Positions 1 through 10,683 are shown, numbered from the stretch's first letter. The stretch is DNA of 64,000 nt from Mannheimia sp. USDA-ARS-USMARC-1261 (GCF_000521605.1 NZ_CP006942.1:2046001-2110000); one strand, 5' to 3'. Numbers and translations: made by a program. Notes: generated from the letters alone by a model not told the origin.

Positions 1-1461
1 GCCTAATTCAATGGCTTCATCGTGTTCTTGATTTTTAAGGAACTGTCGAATTTTTGCACGAGCCTTACCCGTTACGACAAAGTTCAGCCAAGAAGCTTTT
101 GGTCGTTTGCCCTGCTCGGTAATAATTTCAATCGTCTGCCCTGTCCGTAAAGGCTCAGTAAGTGGATATGGATTGCGATCTACAAGTGCACCAACACAAC
201 GATCACCAATACCTGAGTGAACCGCATAGGCAAAATCAATCGCTGTTGCATTCGCAGGCAGTTCCACAATACGCCCTTTCGGGGTAAAGACGAAAATATC
301 ATCCGAGAAAAGATCAGATTTCACGCTATCAATAAACTCTGCTGAGTTGCCCGCACTGTTTTGCAATTCAACAATACTTTGTAACCACTGCTGTGCTTTC
401 AACTGCATAGTAGTATTGTGTGGACTTTCACCCTCTTTATAACGCCAGTGAGCGGTAACTCCCATATCTGCCATTTTATCCATATCTTCGGTACGAATTT
501 GTACCTCAACCGGTACACCGTGCGGACCAATCATTGAAGTATGTAACGATTGATAGCCATTTGGCTTCGGTACTGCAATATAATCTTTCACACGTTTCGG
601 GCGAGGTTTATACAATGCGTGCATCTGCCCCAATACGCGGTAGCAATTATCCACATTTCCTACTACCACACGGAAAGCGTAAATATCTAAAATGGAATGA
701 AAATGCTGATCTTTCTGACGCATTTTTTGATAAATCGAATAGAGATGCTTTTCACGCCCATAAACTCGAGCTTCAATTTTTACATCCTCTAAACGCCCTT
801 TAATATCATCTGCAATGCGTTGAATAAGCTCTTTACGATGACCTCTGGCACTCGCAATTGCCATTTTTAATACACGATAACGCTGTGGGTGCATTGCCTC
901 AAAGCCGAGATCTTCTAGCTCATTTTTAATATGCTCAATACCTAAACGATGGGCTAACGGGCTATAAATTTCCAATGTTTCTTTTGCAATACGGCGACGT
1001 TTGTCGGGGCGAAGTGAACCTAAGGTTCGCATATTGTGAGTACGGTCGGCGAGTTTTATCAAAACAACACGAATATCTTTCGTCATCGCCAAAATCATTT
1101 TGCGGAAATTTGCCACTTCGGCTTCTTGACGGGTGCGGAATTTTAACTTATCAAGCTTAGAAACGCCCTGCACAATATCGGCAACGCTCTGCCCAAATTC
1201 AGCGGCAAGCTCTTCTTCGGTGTAAGGTGTATCTTCAATCACATCGTGTAGGAGGGCGGCAATCACGGCTTCGTGATCTAATTTCATCTCAGCAATGATA
1301 GAAGCCACTGCAACAGGGTGGGTGATGTAAGGCTCTCCGCTTGAGCGTGTTTGCCCCTCGTGAGCATCGCGTGCAATCACATAGGCACGTTTAACACGTT
1401 CGATTTGCTCACTCGGCAAATAGCCCTGAATAATTCGATCTAAAGGTTCAAAAAGATACAC
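1..1461 (-). CDS. spoT: Bifunctional (p)ppGpp synthetase/hydrolase SpoT, N-terminal 487 codons
   Basis: This is the stringent-response enzyme that makes and degrades (p)ppGpp. The gene runs off the left edge of the window. The start is GTG at 1461 with a GAGG ribosome site just upstream, and the N-terminus MYLFEPLDRIIQGYLPSEQ matches the SpoT family rather than RelA. The HD hydrolase domain, the synthetase domain and the beginning of the TGS region are present. It lies 106 bp downstream of rpoZ on the same strand, the usual rpoZ-spoT operon. The missing part should hold the helical and ACT regions. The family assignment is secure; whether both activities are intact cannot be judged from this fragment. 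Confidence 0.95.
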   Translation of the reverse strand, partial: MYLFEPLDRIIQGYLPSEQIERVKRAYVIARDAHEGQTRSSGEPYITHPVAVASIIAEMKLDHEAVIAALLHDVIEDTPYTEEELAAEFGQSVADIVQGVSKLDKLKFRTRQEAEVANFRKMILAMTKDIRVVLIKLADRTHNMRTLGSLRPDKRRRIAKETLEIYSPLAHRLGIEHIKNELEDLGFEAMHPQRYRVLKMAIASARGHRKELIQRIADDIKGRLEDVKIEARVYGREKHLYSIYQKMRQKDQHFHSILDIYAFRVVVGNVDNCYRVLGQMHALYKPRPKRVKDYIAVPKPNGYQSLHTSMIGPHGVPVEVQIRTEDMDKMADMGVTAHWRYKEGESPHNTTMQLKAQQWLQSIVELQNSAGNSAEFIDSVKSDLFSDDIFVFTPKGRIVELPANATAIDFAYAVHSGIGDRCVGALVDRNPYPLTEPLRTGQTIEIITEQGKRPKASWLNFVVTGKARAKIRQFLKNQEHDEAIELG

Positions 1462-1567
1462 GTTATACCTCAACAGAAATAAAAATGGACAACGAATTTG
1501 CAAATTTTTAGGAAAATCCTACCGCTTGCAGACCCAATTGCCCATTCTCTCTTGACGAAAAATAAAA

Positions 1568-1849
1568 TTACGCTTCGTTGCTCATTTCAGTTAAAAACGA
1601 AATCGCTTCTTGTTCTGCCGCTTCTTGTTTAATAGACTCGTGGTTTTCTAACTGATCCATAATATCAGTGGTAATTAAACCTTCTTCAATTTCACGCAAT
1701 GCGATAACGGTTGGTTTATCATTTTCTTCAGGCACAAGTGGCTCACGCGTGTGAAGTTGTAATTGTCTTGCACGACGTGCAGCAATTAAGATTAAATCAA
1801 AACGGTTGCCAATTTTCTCCGCTGCTTCTTGTACGGTTACACGAGCCAT
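1568..1849 (-). CDS. rpoZ: RNA polymerase omega subunit
   Basis: The 93-residue protein begins [20 protein letters not shown], which is the diagnostic N-terminus of omega. The helical core with the ARRARQLQ segment follows and the tail is acidic, as expected for gammaproteobacterial omega. Omega helps fold and assemble the beta-prime subunit and forms part of one ppGpp site on RNA polymerase. It precedes spoT on the same strand, so the two are probably cotranscribed. Length and sequence are normal. Confidence 0.96.
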   Translation of the reverse strand: MARVTVQEAAEKIGNRFDLILIAARRARQLQLHTREPLVPEENDKPTVIALREIEEGLITTDIMDQLENHESIKQEAAEQEAISFLTEMSNEA

Positions 1850-1950
1850 AAATTTACTCCAAAGATATATTCATTTTTATTCATAAAAAGATTGCAGATT
1901 ATACAGAAATTAGGTAGGTTCTGCAATTATGGTTGGAGGAATTTAGGTAA

Positions 1951-2448
1951 TTATTTAACTTTGGTTAAAACCGCCAACAATTCTTTCTCAACCTCTTTTC
2001 CTAATTTTCCCATTCGGAAATCAGCAATTAATTGATCGGATTGCTCTGGCTGCTCTTCAATTTTATCTTTTAAAAATTGAGGAAATTCAGATAACACAAC
2101 TTCAGCCTTACCACTACTTACATCAAAAATCGTGGGAATTTTTTGCTCAGAAATGACCGCTTGTAGCTGTTCATCGTGCTTAAATTGTTTTGCTTCTTGG
2201 GCTTCTTTACAAAAAATATACTCAACCTTGATGTTTGGATTAAGTTTTGCCATTCGTTGAAAATAAGCGACTACTTCGACACAATCAGGGCAATGCGGTT
2301 CTGCCATCACAAGCCAATCGCCTTGCACGCCAATGGATTTCAGCTTCTCTTCGGTTTCCGGTTCTAGTTTTACCTCAATATAGACTTCTAACTGATTTTC
2401 ACGATCTTCATCGCTATTAAATTCTAAATATTCGTAAAAATGTGCCAT
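1951..2448 (-). CDS. Thioredoxin-fold protein with a CPDC motif
   Basis: The protein has 165 residues. A CPDC active-site-like motif lies at residues 53-56 after a strand (WLVMAEPH), and IPT near residue 120 resembles the cis-proline of thioredoxin folds, so a thiol-disulfide role in the cytoplasm is inferred. There is no signal peptide. I chose ATG 2448 because AAGGAAAG stands 5-6 bases upstream; a reading frame from 2487 would overlap the end of scrR. It is the last gene behind scrK-scrB-scrR and may be cotranscribed, but nothing in it suggests sugar metabolism. The exact substrate is unknown. Confidence 0.75.
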   Translation of the reverse strand: MAHFYEYLEFNSDEDRENQLEVYIEVKLEPETEEKLKSIGVQGDWLVMAEPHCPDCVEVVAYFQRMAKLNPNIKVEYIFCKEAQEAKQFKHDEQLQAVISEQKIPTIFDVSSGKAEVVLSEFPQFLKDKIEEQPEQSDQLIADFRMGKLGKEVEKELLAVLTKVK

Positions 2449-2458
2449 AACTTTCCTT

Positions 2459-3472
2459 TTAAATTGATTTCCGCCATAAAATTTCACAATCCACTTTCAC
2501 ACTATCCACTTTCTTTTGAGCTAATCTTTGCTGAATTAAGGCAAATGTTTGCTCAGCGATCTGCTGATGATCTTGCTTTATCGAGTGAATATGAAACGGC
2601 AATGCATTCAATAAATGATGATCGTCAAAAGTAGCTAAATGGAGTTCTTGGGTTAAGAGTTTATCCATTTGTCGATGCTCGGTTAAATAACGCATCACCC
2701 CCTCAAGCAAGGTAAAAGAGGCGGTAAATACTGCTTCAGGCAGTCGTCCTAACTTTTCTACAATCTGCGAAAACATCTGATAACCCGATTCAGGCTGATA
2801 ATCTTTGTGCAGCAACCAATTTTCATCAAAATCCAAATGCGACTGCATCAATCCTTCACGAAAGCCTTTCAAACGATTTTGGCTCGGTGAGAGCGAGAGC
2901 TGACCGCCCAAATAGAAAAATTCTGTTGGCTGATAAGCTCTAACCATATTTTCCACCAACATACTGATGGTTTCAGTATCATTACTGGTTATAGATGGCA
3001 CATCTAGCCCGGAAATATAACGGTCTAGCTGTAACATTGGGGTATATTGAGTAATACTTTTATAGTAACTCGGCTCGTGGTGAGTAGGTGCGGTAATGAG
3101 CAAATCTACCTGCCTATCTAACAAACGTTCTATCGCTTTTTTCTCACCTTCAAAGCTGTCGTCAGAGCAAGCAATTACAAGCTGTAGCCCGTTATCACGG
3201 CATAATTTTTCCAGCGTTTTGGACGTTAAAGCAAAGCCGTAGTTGGTTAAATCAGGAATGACCAAACCAATAACATTCGTGCGTTGAGCTTGTAAGGACT
3301 TTGCATACACATTGGCTCGATAGCCGTGTTTTTGGGCGATCTCTTTTACTTTTTGGCAAGTTTCAGGTTTAATTCTAAAATCATTGCCCCGCCCATTTAA
3401 AATCATACTCGCGGTGGTTTTAGACACACCGCTTAACTCTGCAATATCGCTTAGCGTTAAGCGTTTTTTCAC
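2459..3472 (-). CDS. scrR: LacI-family sucrose operon repressor ScrR
   Basis: This 337-residue protein has an N-terminal LacI-type helix-turn-helix (TLSDIAELSGVSKTTASMIL, residues 6-25), a hinge helix near residue 55, and a periplasmic-binding-protein-like effector domain. It follows scrB after 45 bp on the same strand and is most like the FruR/ScrR branch. It probably represses the scr genes in the absence of sucrose-derived fructose or its phosphate. Two near-palindromes with a central CG, upstream of scrK (5961-5982) and scrA (12952-12973), are its likely operators. Assignment of the effector is inference from the neighbourhood. Confidence 0.88.
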   Translation of the reverse strand: MKKRLTLSDIAELSGVSKTTASMILNGRGNDFRIKPETCQKVKEIAQKHGYRANVYAKSLQAQRTNVIGLVIPDLTNYGFALTSKTLEKLCRDNGLQLVIACSDDSFEGEKKAIERLLDRQVDLLITAPTHHEPSYYKSITQYTPMLQLDRYISGLDVPSITSNDTETISMLVENMVRAYQPTEFFYLGGQLSLSPSQNRLKGFREGLMQSHLDFDENWLLHKDYQPESGYQMFSQIVEKLGRLPEAVFTASFTLLEGVMRYLTEHRQMDKLLTQELHLATFDDHHLLNALPFHIHSIKQDHQQIAEQTFALIQQRLAQKKVDSVKVDCEILWRKSI

Positions 3473-3517
3473 ACTTTCTCCTTTTTATCATTTTGGGGCT
3501 TTCCCGCCCACTTTGTT

Positions 3518-4948
3518 TTATTCTACGCTAATTGGTATTACTTTTGCTACTCTCGCTTGGAGAGGGCGAGAGCTTTTCACGCTATTTTCACGGTTAGCGA
3601 TAAAGAAACGAGAGGTCAGCACTTTTTCGCCACCATTGAGGAAAATTTCCACCACCGAGCGGTCAAAGAAAATATCCAGCGTATCTAATTTTTCGATTTT
3701 ACAATGACGAACCGTACCAAACTTTTCCATTAACTCTGTTTGCTCACTTTGGCTGCGATCTAAGCTAAATACACCGTTTTCAAAACGGATTGTGAGCTTT
3801 TGCCCTTGTTCATTGCTGAAAAAATCTAATACAAGCGGTTGATTTCCTACCGAAATTTGCAAATAGGCAGTATCTAAATCATCAATTGCAACATTTTCTG
3901 ACATTTCGACCGCTTGTTGCTCGCCTAAATTCACAATGGGTTGTTGCACCACTTTACCGTTTTGTAAGGAAAGTTTGCGAGGCATTGTCAGCATTGAATG
4001 CCATTGGTATTTGTCGGTTGGATAAGTGAGATCCGGTAAGCCTACCCAGCCAAACATAATGCGATCCGAATTTTCCACCGTTTGTGGTGCGTAAAAATCG
4101 AAGCCGTAATCTAATTCTTCAATATGCTCGGCATTGAGACTATTACCATTTAACTGCCCCACCGCATAAGTGGCGTGATAGTTATTTTGAAATTGATGGC
4201 TTTCACGCAGTTTACCCTGTGGCGACCAAACAAACAGATCTTTTCCACCAAGCCTAAATAGATCCGGGCATTCCCACATAAACACATTGCTATTATCAAA
4301 ACCATTCACATCAAGTTCGGCAACTAAACGAGGTATGTCATTTAGATCATTCATTTCATAAATTAACGCCGTACCCGTTAAATTTTCACGTTGAGCTCCA
4401 AGTACAAAACGAATTTTTCCTTCCGCTGTAATGTAAGGTTTCGGATCACGTACGTGTTCGGTATAACCTGTAGGAGCTTGGTCAATAATGCAACGTTTTT
4501 CAAGCAATTTGCCTGAAGTATCAAAAATCGCAATATTTTGATGTGGAACTCGAGCGTTATCAGAAGGGCGGCGGGTGTTACCCGTATAGAAAGCCACGAT
4601 TTTTCCTTGCCATAAAATCGCTCCACCAGAATAGCAACCGTGTGATTCAAACAATTCATCGGGGATTAATAACTCCCCTTTTTCAAAGGTTTGAAAATCT
4701 TCGGTCATAAAATGTTGCCAATGCTTCATTCCGTGCAATGCACCGTAAGGAAACCATTGAGCAAAGATGTGGTAGTTCTTGCCATCAAAAAGTAAACCGT
4801 TTGGGTCATTGAATAAGCCTGTTTCAGGGGCAAGATGGTAAGTTGGATAGAAATTAAGATCAGAAAGTACGGTTTGGCGAAGAGTATTTAATTCGCCTTC
4901 GCTTTGAGCGTGTAGGCTTTTGTATTTGCCGTTATTAAAAATGTACAT
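3518..4948 (-). CDS. scrB: Sucrose-6-phosphate hydrolase (GH32)
   Basis: The 476-residue protein hydrolyses sucrose-6-phosphate, delivered by the ScrA PTS, to glucose-6-phosphate and fructose. The three family GH32 landmarks are present: FNDPNG with the nucleophile Asp near residue 48, RDPK near 165, and WECPDLF with the acid/base Glu near 228. A five-bladed propeller is followed by a beta-sandwich (SVVEIFLNGGE near the C-terminus). The start ATG at 4948 has GAGGAA before it. It sits between scrK and scrR in the same orientation. Cytoplasmic, with no signal peptide, as expected for ScrB rather than a secreted invertase. Confidence 0.95.
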   Translation of the reverse strand: MYIFNNGKYKSLHAQSEGELNTLRQTVLSDLNFYPTYHLAPETGLFNDPNGLLFDGKNYHIFAQWFPYGALHGMKHWQHFMTEDFQTFEKGELLIPDELFESHGCYSGGAILWQGKIVAFYTGNTRRPSDNARVPHQNIAIFDTSGKLLEKRCIIDQAPTGYTEHVRDPKPYITAEGKIRFVLGAQRENLTGTALIYEMNDLNDIPRLVAELDVNGFDNSNVFMWECPDLFRLGGKDLFVWSPQGKLRESHQFQNNYHATYAVGQLNGNSLNAEHIEELDYGFDFYAPQTVENSDRIMFGWVGLPDLTYPTDKYQWHSMLTMPRKLSLQNGKVVQQPIVNLGEQQAVEMSENVAIDDLDTAYLQISVGNQPLVLDFFSNEQGQKLTIRFENGVFSLDRSQSEQTELMEKFGTVRHCKIEKLDTLDIFFDRSVVEIFLNGGEKVLTSRFFIANRENSVKSSRPLQARVAKVIPISVE

Positions 4949-4969
4949 AGGATGTTCCTCAATAAATAA

Positions 4970-4999
4970 CCCCTCTCTCTGAAAAATCAGGGAGAGGGG
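4970..4999 (-). terminator. Intercistronic hairpin between scrK and scrB
   Basis: CCCCTCTCTCTGA and TCAGGGAGAGGGG form a nearly perfect 13-bp stem around a four-base A-rich loop. It lies in the 60-bp gap between the scrK stop and the scrB start. No run of T follows it on the minus strand, so it is more likely an mRNA-processing or stability element, or a REP-like repeat, than a strong terminator. Confidence 0.5.
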
Positions 5000-5008
5000 A
5001 AAATAAAA

Positions 5009-5932
5009 CTATTCCGTCAGAAAAGCTTCTAATTGAGCTTTATTCGGCAGAGCCGACATCGCCCCTTTTGCAGTGGTGGCTAACGCACCGGAGGCATTTG
5101 CTTTGCGGATAACCTCAACTAGAGCAGTTTCATCTTTCCAATCCGGCGTGTTGGCTAAACCGGCTAATAATCCGCTGACAAAAGCATCGCCAGCCCCTGT
5201 AGTATCAACAGGTTTTAATACTTTACCCGCCACAATTTGGCTCTTACCGTTGAAGTGGTAAGTTGCCCCATCTTTACCTAAGGTGATGATAATTAATTTT
5301 TCAGGATATTGTGCCGTAATTGTTTTGGTCGCCTCTTCTAAAGAATCGGTATCGGTGAGTAATGTCAGTTCTTCTTCCGAAAATTTGAGAATATCTGCCA
5401 TTGAAACCACTGAATTGACTACCGATTTCATTTCATCAAGGCTTTTCCAGAGGGATTCACGCAAATTTGGATCAAATGAAACATAACCGCCCGCTTGTTT
5501 TACTCGGCAAATCGCTTCAATGGTAGTAGAACGTGATGGGTCATTAATTAAGGCAATTGAACAACAATGTAAGAAATCACCTTGACTAAATTCAGGTAAA
5601 TCGCCAATTTCTAAAAATTGGTCTGCACTTGGATTAACCATAAAGGTAAAACTGCGTTCGCCATTATCTAAGCCAACTACAACGGTTGAAGTGCGGTGAT
5701 TGTCATCTAAAATCATATTCTCGACAGAAACATTTTCAGCTTGTAGCACCTCACGCATAAATTTACCAAGCGGATCGTTACCCACTCGCCCGATAAAACC
5801 TGCTTCAACGCCTAAACGAGAAACGCCTACCGCCACATTTGCCGGTGCACCACCTGCACATTTTAAATAGTGATTTTCGCCATCTGGAATTAAATCTACA
5901 ACGGCATCGCCTGTTACCCAAATCTTGCTCAT
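5009..5932 (-). CDS. scrK: Fructokinase, PfkB family
   Basis: This 307-residue sugar kinase phosphorylates the fructose released by ScrB. The PfkB signatures are present: GGAPANVAVG near residues 27-36 for sugar binding and DTTGAGDAF near 241-249 with the catalytic Asp in GAGD. It is the first gene of the scrK-scrB-scrR unit. Upstream there is an inverted repeat centred on CG that matches the one in front of scrA. Aminoimidazole-riboside or other PfkB substrates are possible in principle, but the neighbours make fructose very likely. Confidence 0.92.
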   Translation of the reverse strand: MSKIWVTGDAVVDLIPDGENHYLKCAGGAPANVAVGVSRLGVEAGFIGRVGNDPLGKFMREVLQAENVSVENMILDDNHRTSTVVVGLDNGERSFTFMVNPSADQFLEIGDLPEFSQGDFLHCCSIALINDPSRSTTIEAICRVKQAGGYVSFDPNLRESLWKSLDEMKSVVNSVVSMADILKFSEEELTLLTDTDSLEEATKTITAQYPEKLIIITLGKDGATYHFNGKSQIVAGKVLKPVDTTGAGDAFVSGLLAGLANTPDWKDETALVEVIRKANASGALATTAKGAMSALPNKAQLEAFLTE

Positions 5933-5960
5933 AATTTTTTCTCTTTATATCATTCAACTT

Positions 5961-5982
5961 TTAGCTAAAACGATTTAGCTAT
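5961..5982. promoter_or_regulatory. Candidate ScrR operator upstream of scrK
   Basis: TTAGCTAAA-A-CG-A-TTTAGCTAT is a near-perfect palindrome centred on CG at 5971-5972, the usual architecture of LacI-family operators. The same half-sites recur upstream of scrA at 12952-12973. It lies about 30 bp before the scrK start codon, where bound repressor would block initiation. Confidence 0.7.
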
Positions 5983-6068
5983 GAATTATTATAAATTGTA
6001 AGCGGTTCAATTTCACTTACTTTTTGCATTTTAAGATGCCTTAAATTGCAAAAAAATCTAAAAAAATA

Positions 6069-6095
6069 ACCGCTTGTATTATAGCTACAAGCGGT
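6069..6095 (-). terminator. Terminator of miaB made from paired uptake signals
   Basis: ACCGCTTGTA and TACAAGCGGT form a 10-bp stem with a seven-base loop, followed on the minus strand by a T run. Both arms are uptake-signal cores, the common Pasteurellaceae arrangement in which paired DNA uptake sequences serve as terminators. It lies 18 bp past the miaB stop. Confidence 0.75.
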
Positions 6096-6112
6096 CATAA
6101 AACGTAATTTTT

Positions 6113-7540
6113 TTACAGATTGACAACGTATTTGCCAACACCTAACTCGTCTTCTTTACGAGTGCGGGCAATCACGCTTTCGGCTGATTCCACTACGCGT
6201 AATCCCATTTCCTCTTCCGTGCGGATTACCTCGCCACGCAGGGAGTTGGTATAAACATCGGTGATTTTCACATCAACAAATTTGCCAATCATATCCGGCG
6301 TACCCACAAAATTCACCACACGGTTGGTTTCTGTACGTCCTGTGAGTTCCATTAAATCTTTTTTCGATGGACCTTCTACCAAAATACGTTGCTCAGTTCC
6401 AAGCATTGAACGGCTAAACTGCATTGCTTGATGGTTAATGCGTTGTTGTAGACGTGATAAACGCTCTTTTTTCTCCTCTTCTGAGACATTATCAGGCAGA
6501 TCTGCCGCCGGTGTACCCGGACGAGCCGAATAGATAAAGCTAAAGCTCATATCAAAGTTTACTTGCTCAATGATTTTCATTGTTTGCTCAAAATCTTCTG
6601 CCGTTTCACCCGGGAAGCCGACAATAAAGTCTGAGCTGATTTGGATTTCAGGACGAACTTCACGCAATTTGCGGATAATCGCTTTATACTCTAATGCAGT
6701 GTGATTACGTTTCATCATCGTCAACACTCGGTCTGAGCCACTTTGAATCGGTAAGTGTAAGAAACTGACTAATTCAGGCGTATCACGGTAAACCTCAATA
6801 ATATCATCGCTAAATTCAATCGGGTGGCTGGTGGTATAACGCAAGCGGTCAATACCATCAATCGCCGCCACTAAACGTAGCAATTCTGCAAAAGTACAAA
6901 TACCACCATCGAAAGTCTCACCACGATAAGCATTTACGTTTTGACCGAGTAAATTTACTTCACGCACACCTTGAGCAGCAAGTTGTGCAATTTCAAATAA
7001 TACATCATCTACCGGGCGTGAAACCTCTTCACCACGCGTGTAAGGCACAACGCAGAATGAGCAGTATTTGTTACAACCTTCCATAATTGATACGAAAGCA
7101 GTTGGACCTTCCGCTTTCGGCTCCGGTAAGCGGTCAAATTTCTCAATTTCCGGGAAAGAAATATCCACAATTGAGCTTTTACCGCCACGAATTTGGTTAA
7201 TCATTTCAGGTAAACGGTGTAGGGTTTGTGGTCCGAATACAATATCAACATAAGGAGCACGATCACGAATATGCTCGCCTTCTTGCGAAGCAACACAACC
7301 ACCCACACCAATGATTAGGTTTGGTTTGTCTTTTTTCCAGTTTTTCCAACGACCAAGCTGAGAGAATACTTTTTCTTGTGCTTTTTCACGAATAGAACAA
7401 GTATTCAGTAATAAAACATCTGCATCTTCCGGATTTTCAGTTAGCTCAAAACCGTGTGTAGAGTTGAGTAAATCCGCCATTTTAGACGAGTCGTACTCGT
7501 TCATTTGGCAGCCCCAAGTGGTAATATGTAATTTAGCCAT
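6113..7540 (-). CDS. miaB: tRNA-2-methylthio-N6-dimethylallyladenosine synthase MiaB
   Basis: The 475-residue radical-SAM enzyme adds the methylthio group to i6A37 of tRNAs that read UNN codons. It carries the N-terminal methylthiotransferase domain with its three cysteines (TWGCQMN, NTCSIRE, GGCVAS) for one Fe-S cluster, the radical-SAM motif CNKYCSFC near residue 154, and a C-terminal TRAM domain. Length is as in E. coli (474). It is monocistronic here, with a hairpin terminator behind it. There is nothing unusual. Confidence 0.96.
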   Translation of the reverse strand: MAKLHITTWGCQMNEYDSSKMADLLNSTHGFELTENPEDADVLLLNTCSIREKAQEKVFSQLGRWKNWKKDKPNLIIGVGGCVASQEGEHIRDRAPYVDIVFGPQTLHRLPEMINQIRGGKSSIVDISFPEIEKFDRLPEPKAEGPTAFVSIMEGCNKYCSFCVVPYTRGEEVSRPVDDVLFEIAQLAAQGVREVNLLGQNVNAYRGETFDGGICTFAELLRLVAAIDGIDRLRYTTSHPIEFSDDIIEVYRDTPELVSFLHLPIQSGSDRVLTMMKRNHTALEYKAIIRKLREVRPEIQISSDFIVGFPGETAEDFEQTMKIIEQVNFDMSFSFIYSARPGTPAADLPDNVSEEEKKERLSRLQQRINHQAMQFSRSMLGTEQRILVEGPSKKDLMELTGRTETNRVVNFVGTPDMIGKFVDVKITDVYTNSLRGEVIRTEEEMGLRVVESAESVIARTRKEDELGVGKYVVNL

Positions 7541-7710
7541 AGTTAAAAAATAATAGATATATCAATTAGTTAGAAAAGAAAAGCGTAAAGTAATTTATTG
7601 TTTTGTACTCAAAATAAACCCTTTACGCAAAATTTGTGGCATATTTTACCCTGTAGCCTATTTTTTATCTAGAAATAATCTGCATAAATCTGATATTCAG
7701 CAAATAAAAA

Positions 7711-7736
7711 AGCCACGATTTTTTAATATCGTGGCT
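7711..7736 (-). terminator. Rho-independent terminator of the ptsH-ptsI-crr operon
   Basis: AGCCACGAT and ATCGTGGCT pair around an eight-base loop, followed on the minus strand by six T. It lies just beyond the crr stop. Confidence 0.85.
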
Positions 7737-7754
7737 CTATTCATTATTTTAGCA

Positions 7755-8255
7755 TTATTTTGTTAAGGTTAAAACAACGCTTTCGCCTGCAACAACTTGA
7801 CCGTTTAATTTAGATAAGTTGCTGATTTCGTCCATATTTGAAATCACGATCGGTGTTAAAACAGATTTTGCTTTACCTTCAAGTAAGACTAAATCAAATT
7901 TAATGATTGGGTCGCCTACTTTTACAGTTTGACCTTCTTGAGCTAAACGAGAGAAGCCTTCGCCTTTTAGTTCAACGGTATCAATACCAAAGTGAACGAA
8001 TAACTCAACGCCTTCTTCTGATTCAATGGAAAATGCGTGGTTAGTTTCAAAAATCTTACCGATTGTACCATTTACCGGTGCAACAATCGTATCACCAGCA
8101 GGACGAATTGCCACACCGTCGCCTACGATTTTCTCAGAAAAAACTACATCCGGTACATCTTCGATATTGACAATTTCACCGGTTAATGGTGAATAAATTT
8201 TGATTTCTTGGCTCTCTTTTTGTTTTGAACCGAATAATTTATCAAATAAACCCAT
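7755..8255 (-). CDS. crr: PTS glucose-specific EIIA component
   Basis: This 166-residue cytoplasmic phosphocarrier takes phosphate from HPr and gives it to EIIB domains that lack their own EIIA. Both active-site histidines are visible, in [10 protein letters not shown] and in [15 protein letters not shown]. It is the third gene of ptsH-ptsI-crr. ScrA, encoded 5 kb away, is an EIIBC protein without an EIIA domain and so probably depends on this protein. The phosphorylation state of Crr also regulates adenylate cyclase and hence CRP, in keeping with the CRP site in front of scrA. Confidence 0.96.
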   Translation of the reverse strand: MGLFDKLFGSKQKESQEIKIYSPLTGEIVNIEDVPDVVFSEKIVGDGVAIRPAGDTIVAPVNGTIGKIFETNHAFSIESEEGVELFVHFGIDTVELKGEGFSRLAQEGQTVKVGDPIIKFDLVLLEGKAKSVLTPIVISNMDEISNLSKLNGQVVAGESVVLTLTK

Positions 8256-8335
8256 CTTAAAATCTCCCTCAGATATTACAGAATTCCCGTATATTTTATA
8301 CGAGAATTTTGTATTTGTATGCTAAATAATTGAAA

Positions 8336-10057
8336 TTAGTTTAATTTTTGATAAAACGCATCAACTAAACGTTCAATATCCGCAGCCGTTGGCTGAGCAA
8401 GGGCTTCATCAGCGAGTGCTTTTGCATCGGCAAAATTAATTGAACGAATGAGTTTCTTAACGTGCGGCACAGAAATACCGCTCATACTGAACTCATCTAA
8501 GCCCATACCAAGCAATAATGCCGTTGCACGTACATCGCCAGCCAGCTCGCCGCACATACCTGTCCATTTACCTTCTGCGTGTGAAGCATCAATCACTTGC
8601 TTGATTAAGTTTAATACTGATGGGCTTAATGGATTATATAAGTGAGCGATAATCTCATTACCGCGATCTACCGCAAGCGTATATTGAGTTAAATCGTTTG
8701 TACCGATACTAAAGAAATCAGCTTCTTTCGCCAGGTGGCGAGCATTTACCGCAGCTGATGGCGTTTCCACCATAATACCGAGTTTTAAATTTTCATCGAA
8801 TGAATGACCTTCATTACGTAATTGATCTTTTAACTCTTCAACGATTGATTTTAATAAGCGGATTTCCTCTACCGAAATAATCATTGGGAACATTACCGCT
8901 AAATTACCAAAGGCAGAGGCACGCAATACCGCACGTAATTGAGTATCTAAAATTTCACGACGGGTAAAACCAATACGCACAGCACGCCAGCCTAAGAACG
9001 GGTTCATTTCTTTTGGTAAATCAAGGTACGGTAATTCTTTATCGCCACCAATATCCATAGTACGAAGAATCACCATCTTATCGCCCATCGCTTCTACAAT
9101 TTCTTTGTAAGCTTGGAATTGCTCTTCTTCACCCGGCAGTTGAGCACGATCCATAAATAAAAATTCGGTACGATATAAACCAACCGCTTCGCCACCGTTA
9201 CGCAATACGCCATCTACATCACGGATTGTACCGATGTTACCCGCCACATCAACTTTATGACCGTCTAATGTTTGAGCCGGTAATTCTTTTAATTTAGCTA
9301 ACTCTTCTTTTTCAGCCTTTAATTTCTCTTGTAAGGCTTTAAATTCTGCAATTTTTTCTTCTGATGGGTTTAAATGGACTTCGTTGTTAATCGCATCTAA
9401 AATTAAGAAATCACCGGTTTTGACTAAAGAAGTAACATTATTCGTACCCACAATGGCAGGAAGTTCTAATGAACGAGCCATAATCGAAGTATGAGAAGTA
9501 CGACCACCAATATCCGTAATAAAGCCTAATACTTTATCTAAATTTAATTGTGCCGTTTCAGAAGGGGTTAAATCGTAAGCCACTAAAATGACTTCATCTT
9601 GAATATCGCCTAAATCTACAATATTCATATTTAAAATATTACGCACTAAACGATTGCCGATATCACGAATATCACCCGCACGCTCTTTTAAATATTCATC
9701 ATCAATTTCCGCAAGCATTGCCGCTTGCATTTCAATCACTTTACTTGCTGCAACATCAGCCGTAACAAGATTATCACTCAGGTAACCCAGAATTTCTTCT
9801 TCAAGCTCTTCATCTTCTAAGATCATTAAATGACCTTCAAAAATCGCTTCTTTTTCCTCACCCAACGTTCGGCGGGCTTTCTCTTTAATAGCTGTTAATT
9901 GTACTGCTGCTTTTTCACGTCCTTCAAAGAATTTCGCTTTTTCAGTCTCAACTTCGCTTTCATCAATTTTGCGAGTATTTAATACAATTGGCTCTTCTTT
10001 TAAAACCAATGCTTTTCCAAATACTGCACCGGGGGAAGCTGCGATACCTGTAATCAT
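8336..10057 (-). CDS. ptsI: PTS enzyme I
   Basis: The 573-residue phosphoenolpyruvate-protein phosphotransferase starts the PTS phosphate relay. The phosphohistidine motif [12 protein letters not shown] is present near residue 189, and the PEP-binding barrel carries the [14 protein letters not shown] motif. I place the start at ATG 10057 ([10 protein letters not shown]), with AAGGAC upstream, because this matches the family N-terminus; the longer frame to 10105 adds 16 unrelated residues. It lies between ptsH and crr. Confidence 0.96.
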   Translation of the reverse strand: MITGIAASPGAVFGKALVLKEEPIVLNTRKIDESEVETEKAKFFEGREKAAVQLTAIKEKARRTLGEEKEAIFEGHLMILEDEELEEEILGYLSDNLVTADVAASKVIEMQAAMLAEIDDEYLKERAGDIRDIGNRLVRNILNMNIVDLGDIQDEVILVAYDLTPSETAQLNLDKVLGFITDIGGRTSHTSIMARSLELPAIVGTNNVTSLVKTGDFLILDAINNEVHLNPSEEKIAEFKALQEKLKAEKEELAKLKELPAQTLDGHKVDVAGNIGTIRDVDGVLRNGGEAVGLYRTEFLFMDRAQLPGEEEQFQAYKEIVEAMGDKMVILRTMDIGGDKELPYLDLPKEMNPFLGWRAVRIGFTRREILDTQLRAVLRASAFGNLAVMFPMIISVEEIRLLKSIVEELKDQLRNEGHSFDENLKLGIMVETPSAAVNARHLAKEADFFSIGTNDLTQYTLAVDRGNEIIAHLYNPLSPSVLNLIKQVIDASHAEGKWTGMCGELAGDVRATALLLGMGLDEFSMSGISVPHVKKLIRSINFADAKALADEALAQPTAADIERLVDAFYQKLN

Positions 10058-10169
10058 AATCGTGTCCTTATGTAAGACGATAAATCGTCTGGTGTTGCAT
10101 AGCAAAACACTTTATTGCAACGTTTCGCTGCAATAAAGTGGTATAAATTTTAATCCGAGAGTAAAAAAA

Positions 10170-10427
10170 TTATTCTAAAGTAGGAATCAAATCAACTAAG
10201 AAATCAACTGCTTTTTGCTCATCTTCGCCTTCAGCAGAAATAGTGATTGTAGTACCTTGAGTTAAACCCAATGTTTGTAATTTAAATAAGCTCTTTGCAC
10301 TTGCACTTTTACCTCCGGAAGCAACGGTAATATCAGATGCAAAGCCTTTAGCTGCTTTAACAAATTCAGCTGCCGGACGAGTGTGTAAACCATTCGGAGC
10401 TGTGATAACAACATCTTTTGAGTACAT
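10170..10427 (-). CDS. ptsH: Phosphocarrier protein HPr
   Basis: The 85-residue protein relays phosphate from enzyme I to the EIIA proteins. The active histidine is in [11 protein letters not shown] (His15), and the Ser46 region is [11 protein letters not shown]. It heads the ptsH-ptsI-crr operon. The 256-bp gap to the divergent thiP should hold its promoter; I could not identify a convincing CRP site there. Confidence 0.96.
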   Translation of the reverse strand: MYSKDVVITAPNGLHTRPAAEFVKAAKGFASDITVASGGKSASAKSLFKLQTLGLTQGTTITISAEGEDEQKAVDFLVDLIPTLE

Positions 10428-10683
10428 AATGTATTCCTCTTATAAATTGAAAGTTAAAAAAAATGTTTTAATCAAATCGATTTCGCTCGCAACTTTACTA
10501 CAAATTCAAATTAAACACACGCTAAAAAAATGAAAAACTTGTTGCGTTAACCTAAAAAATTGCTATTTTTTTGAGCTAATTTAAAAATCATTTGTCAAAT
10601 ATCAAGATTCTAGCATACTGCCAAATGGAAATGTTACAATAATTTCCACACGACTTTTCCTTAATTTTCAACATTGGAGCAAT

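Noticed and set aside
10058-10105. 16-residue N-terminal extension of PtsI
   Set aside because: It does not match the family; ATG 10057 has a ribosome site and the expected N-terminus.
10428-10683. TPP riboswitch upstream of thiP
   Set aside because: None of the conserved thi-box motifs was found.
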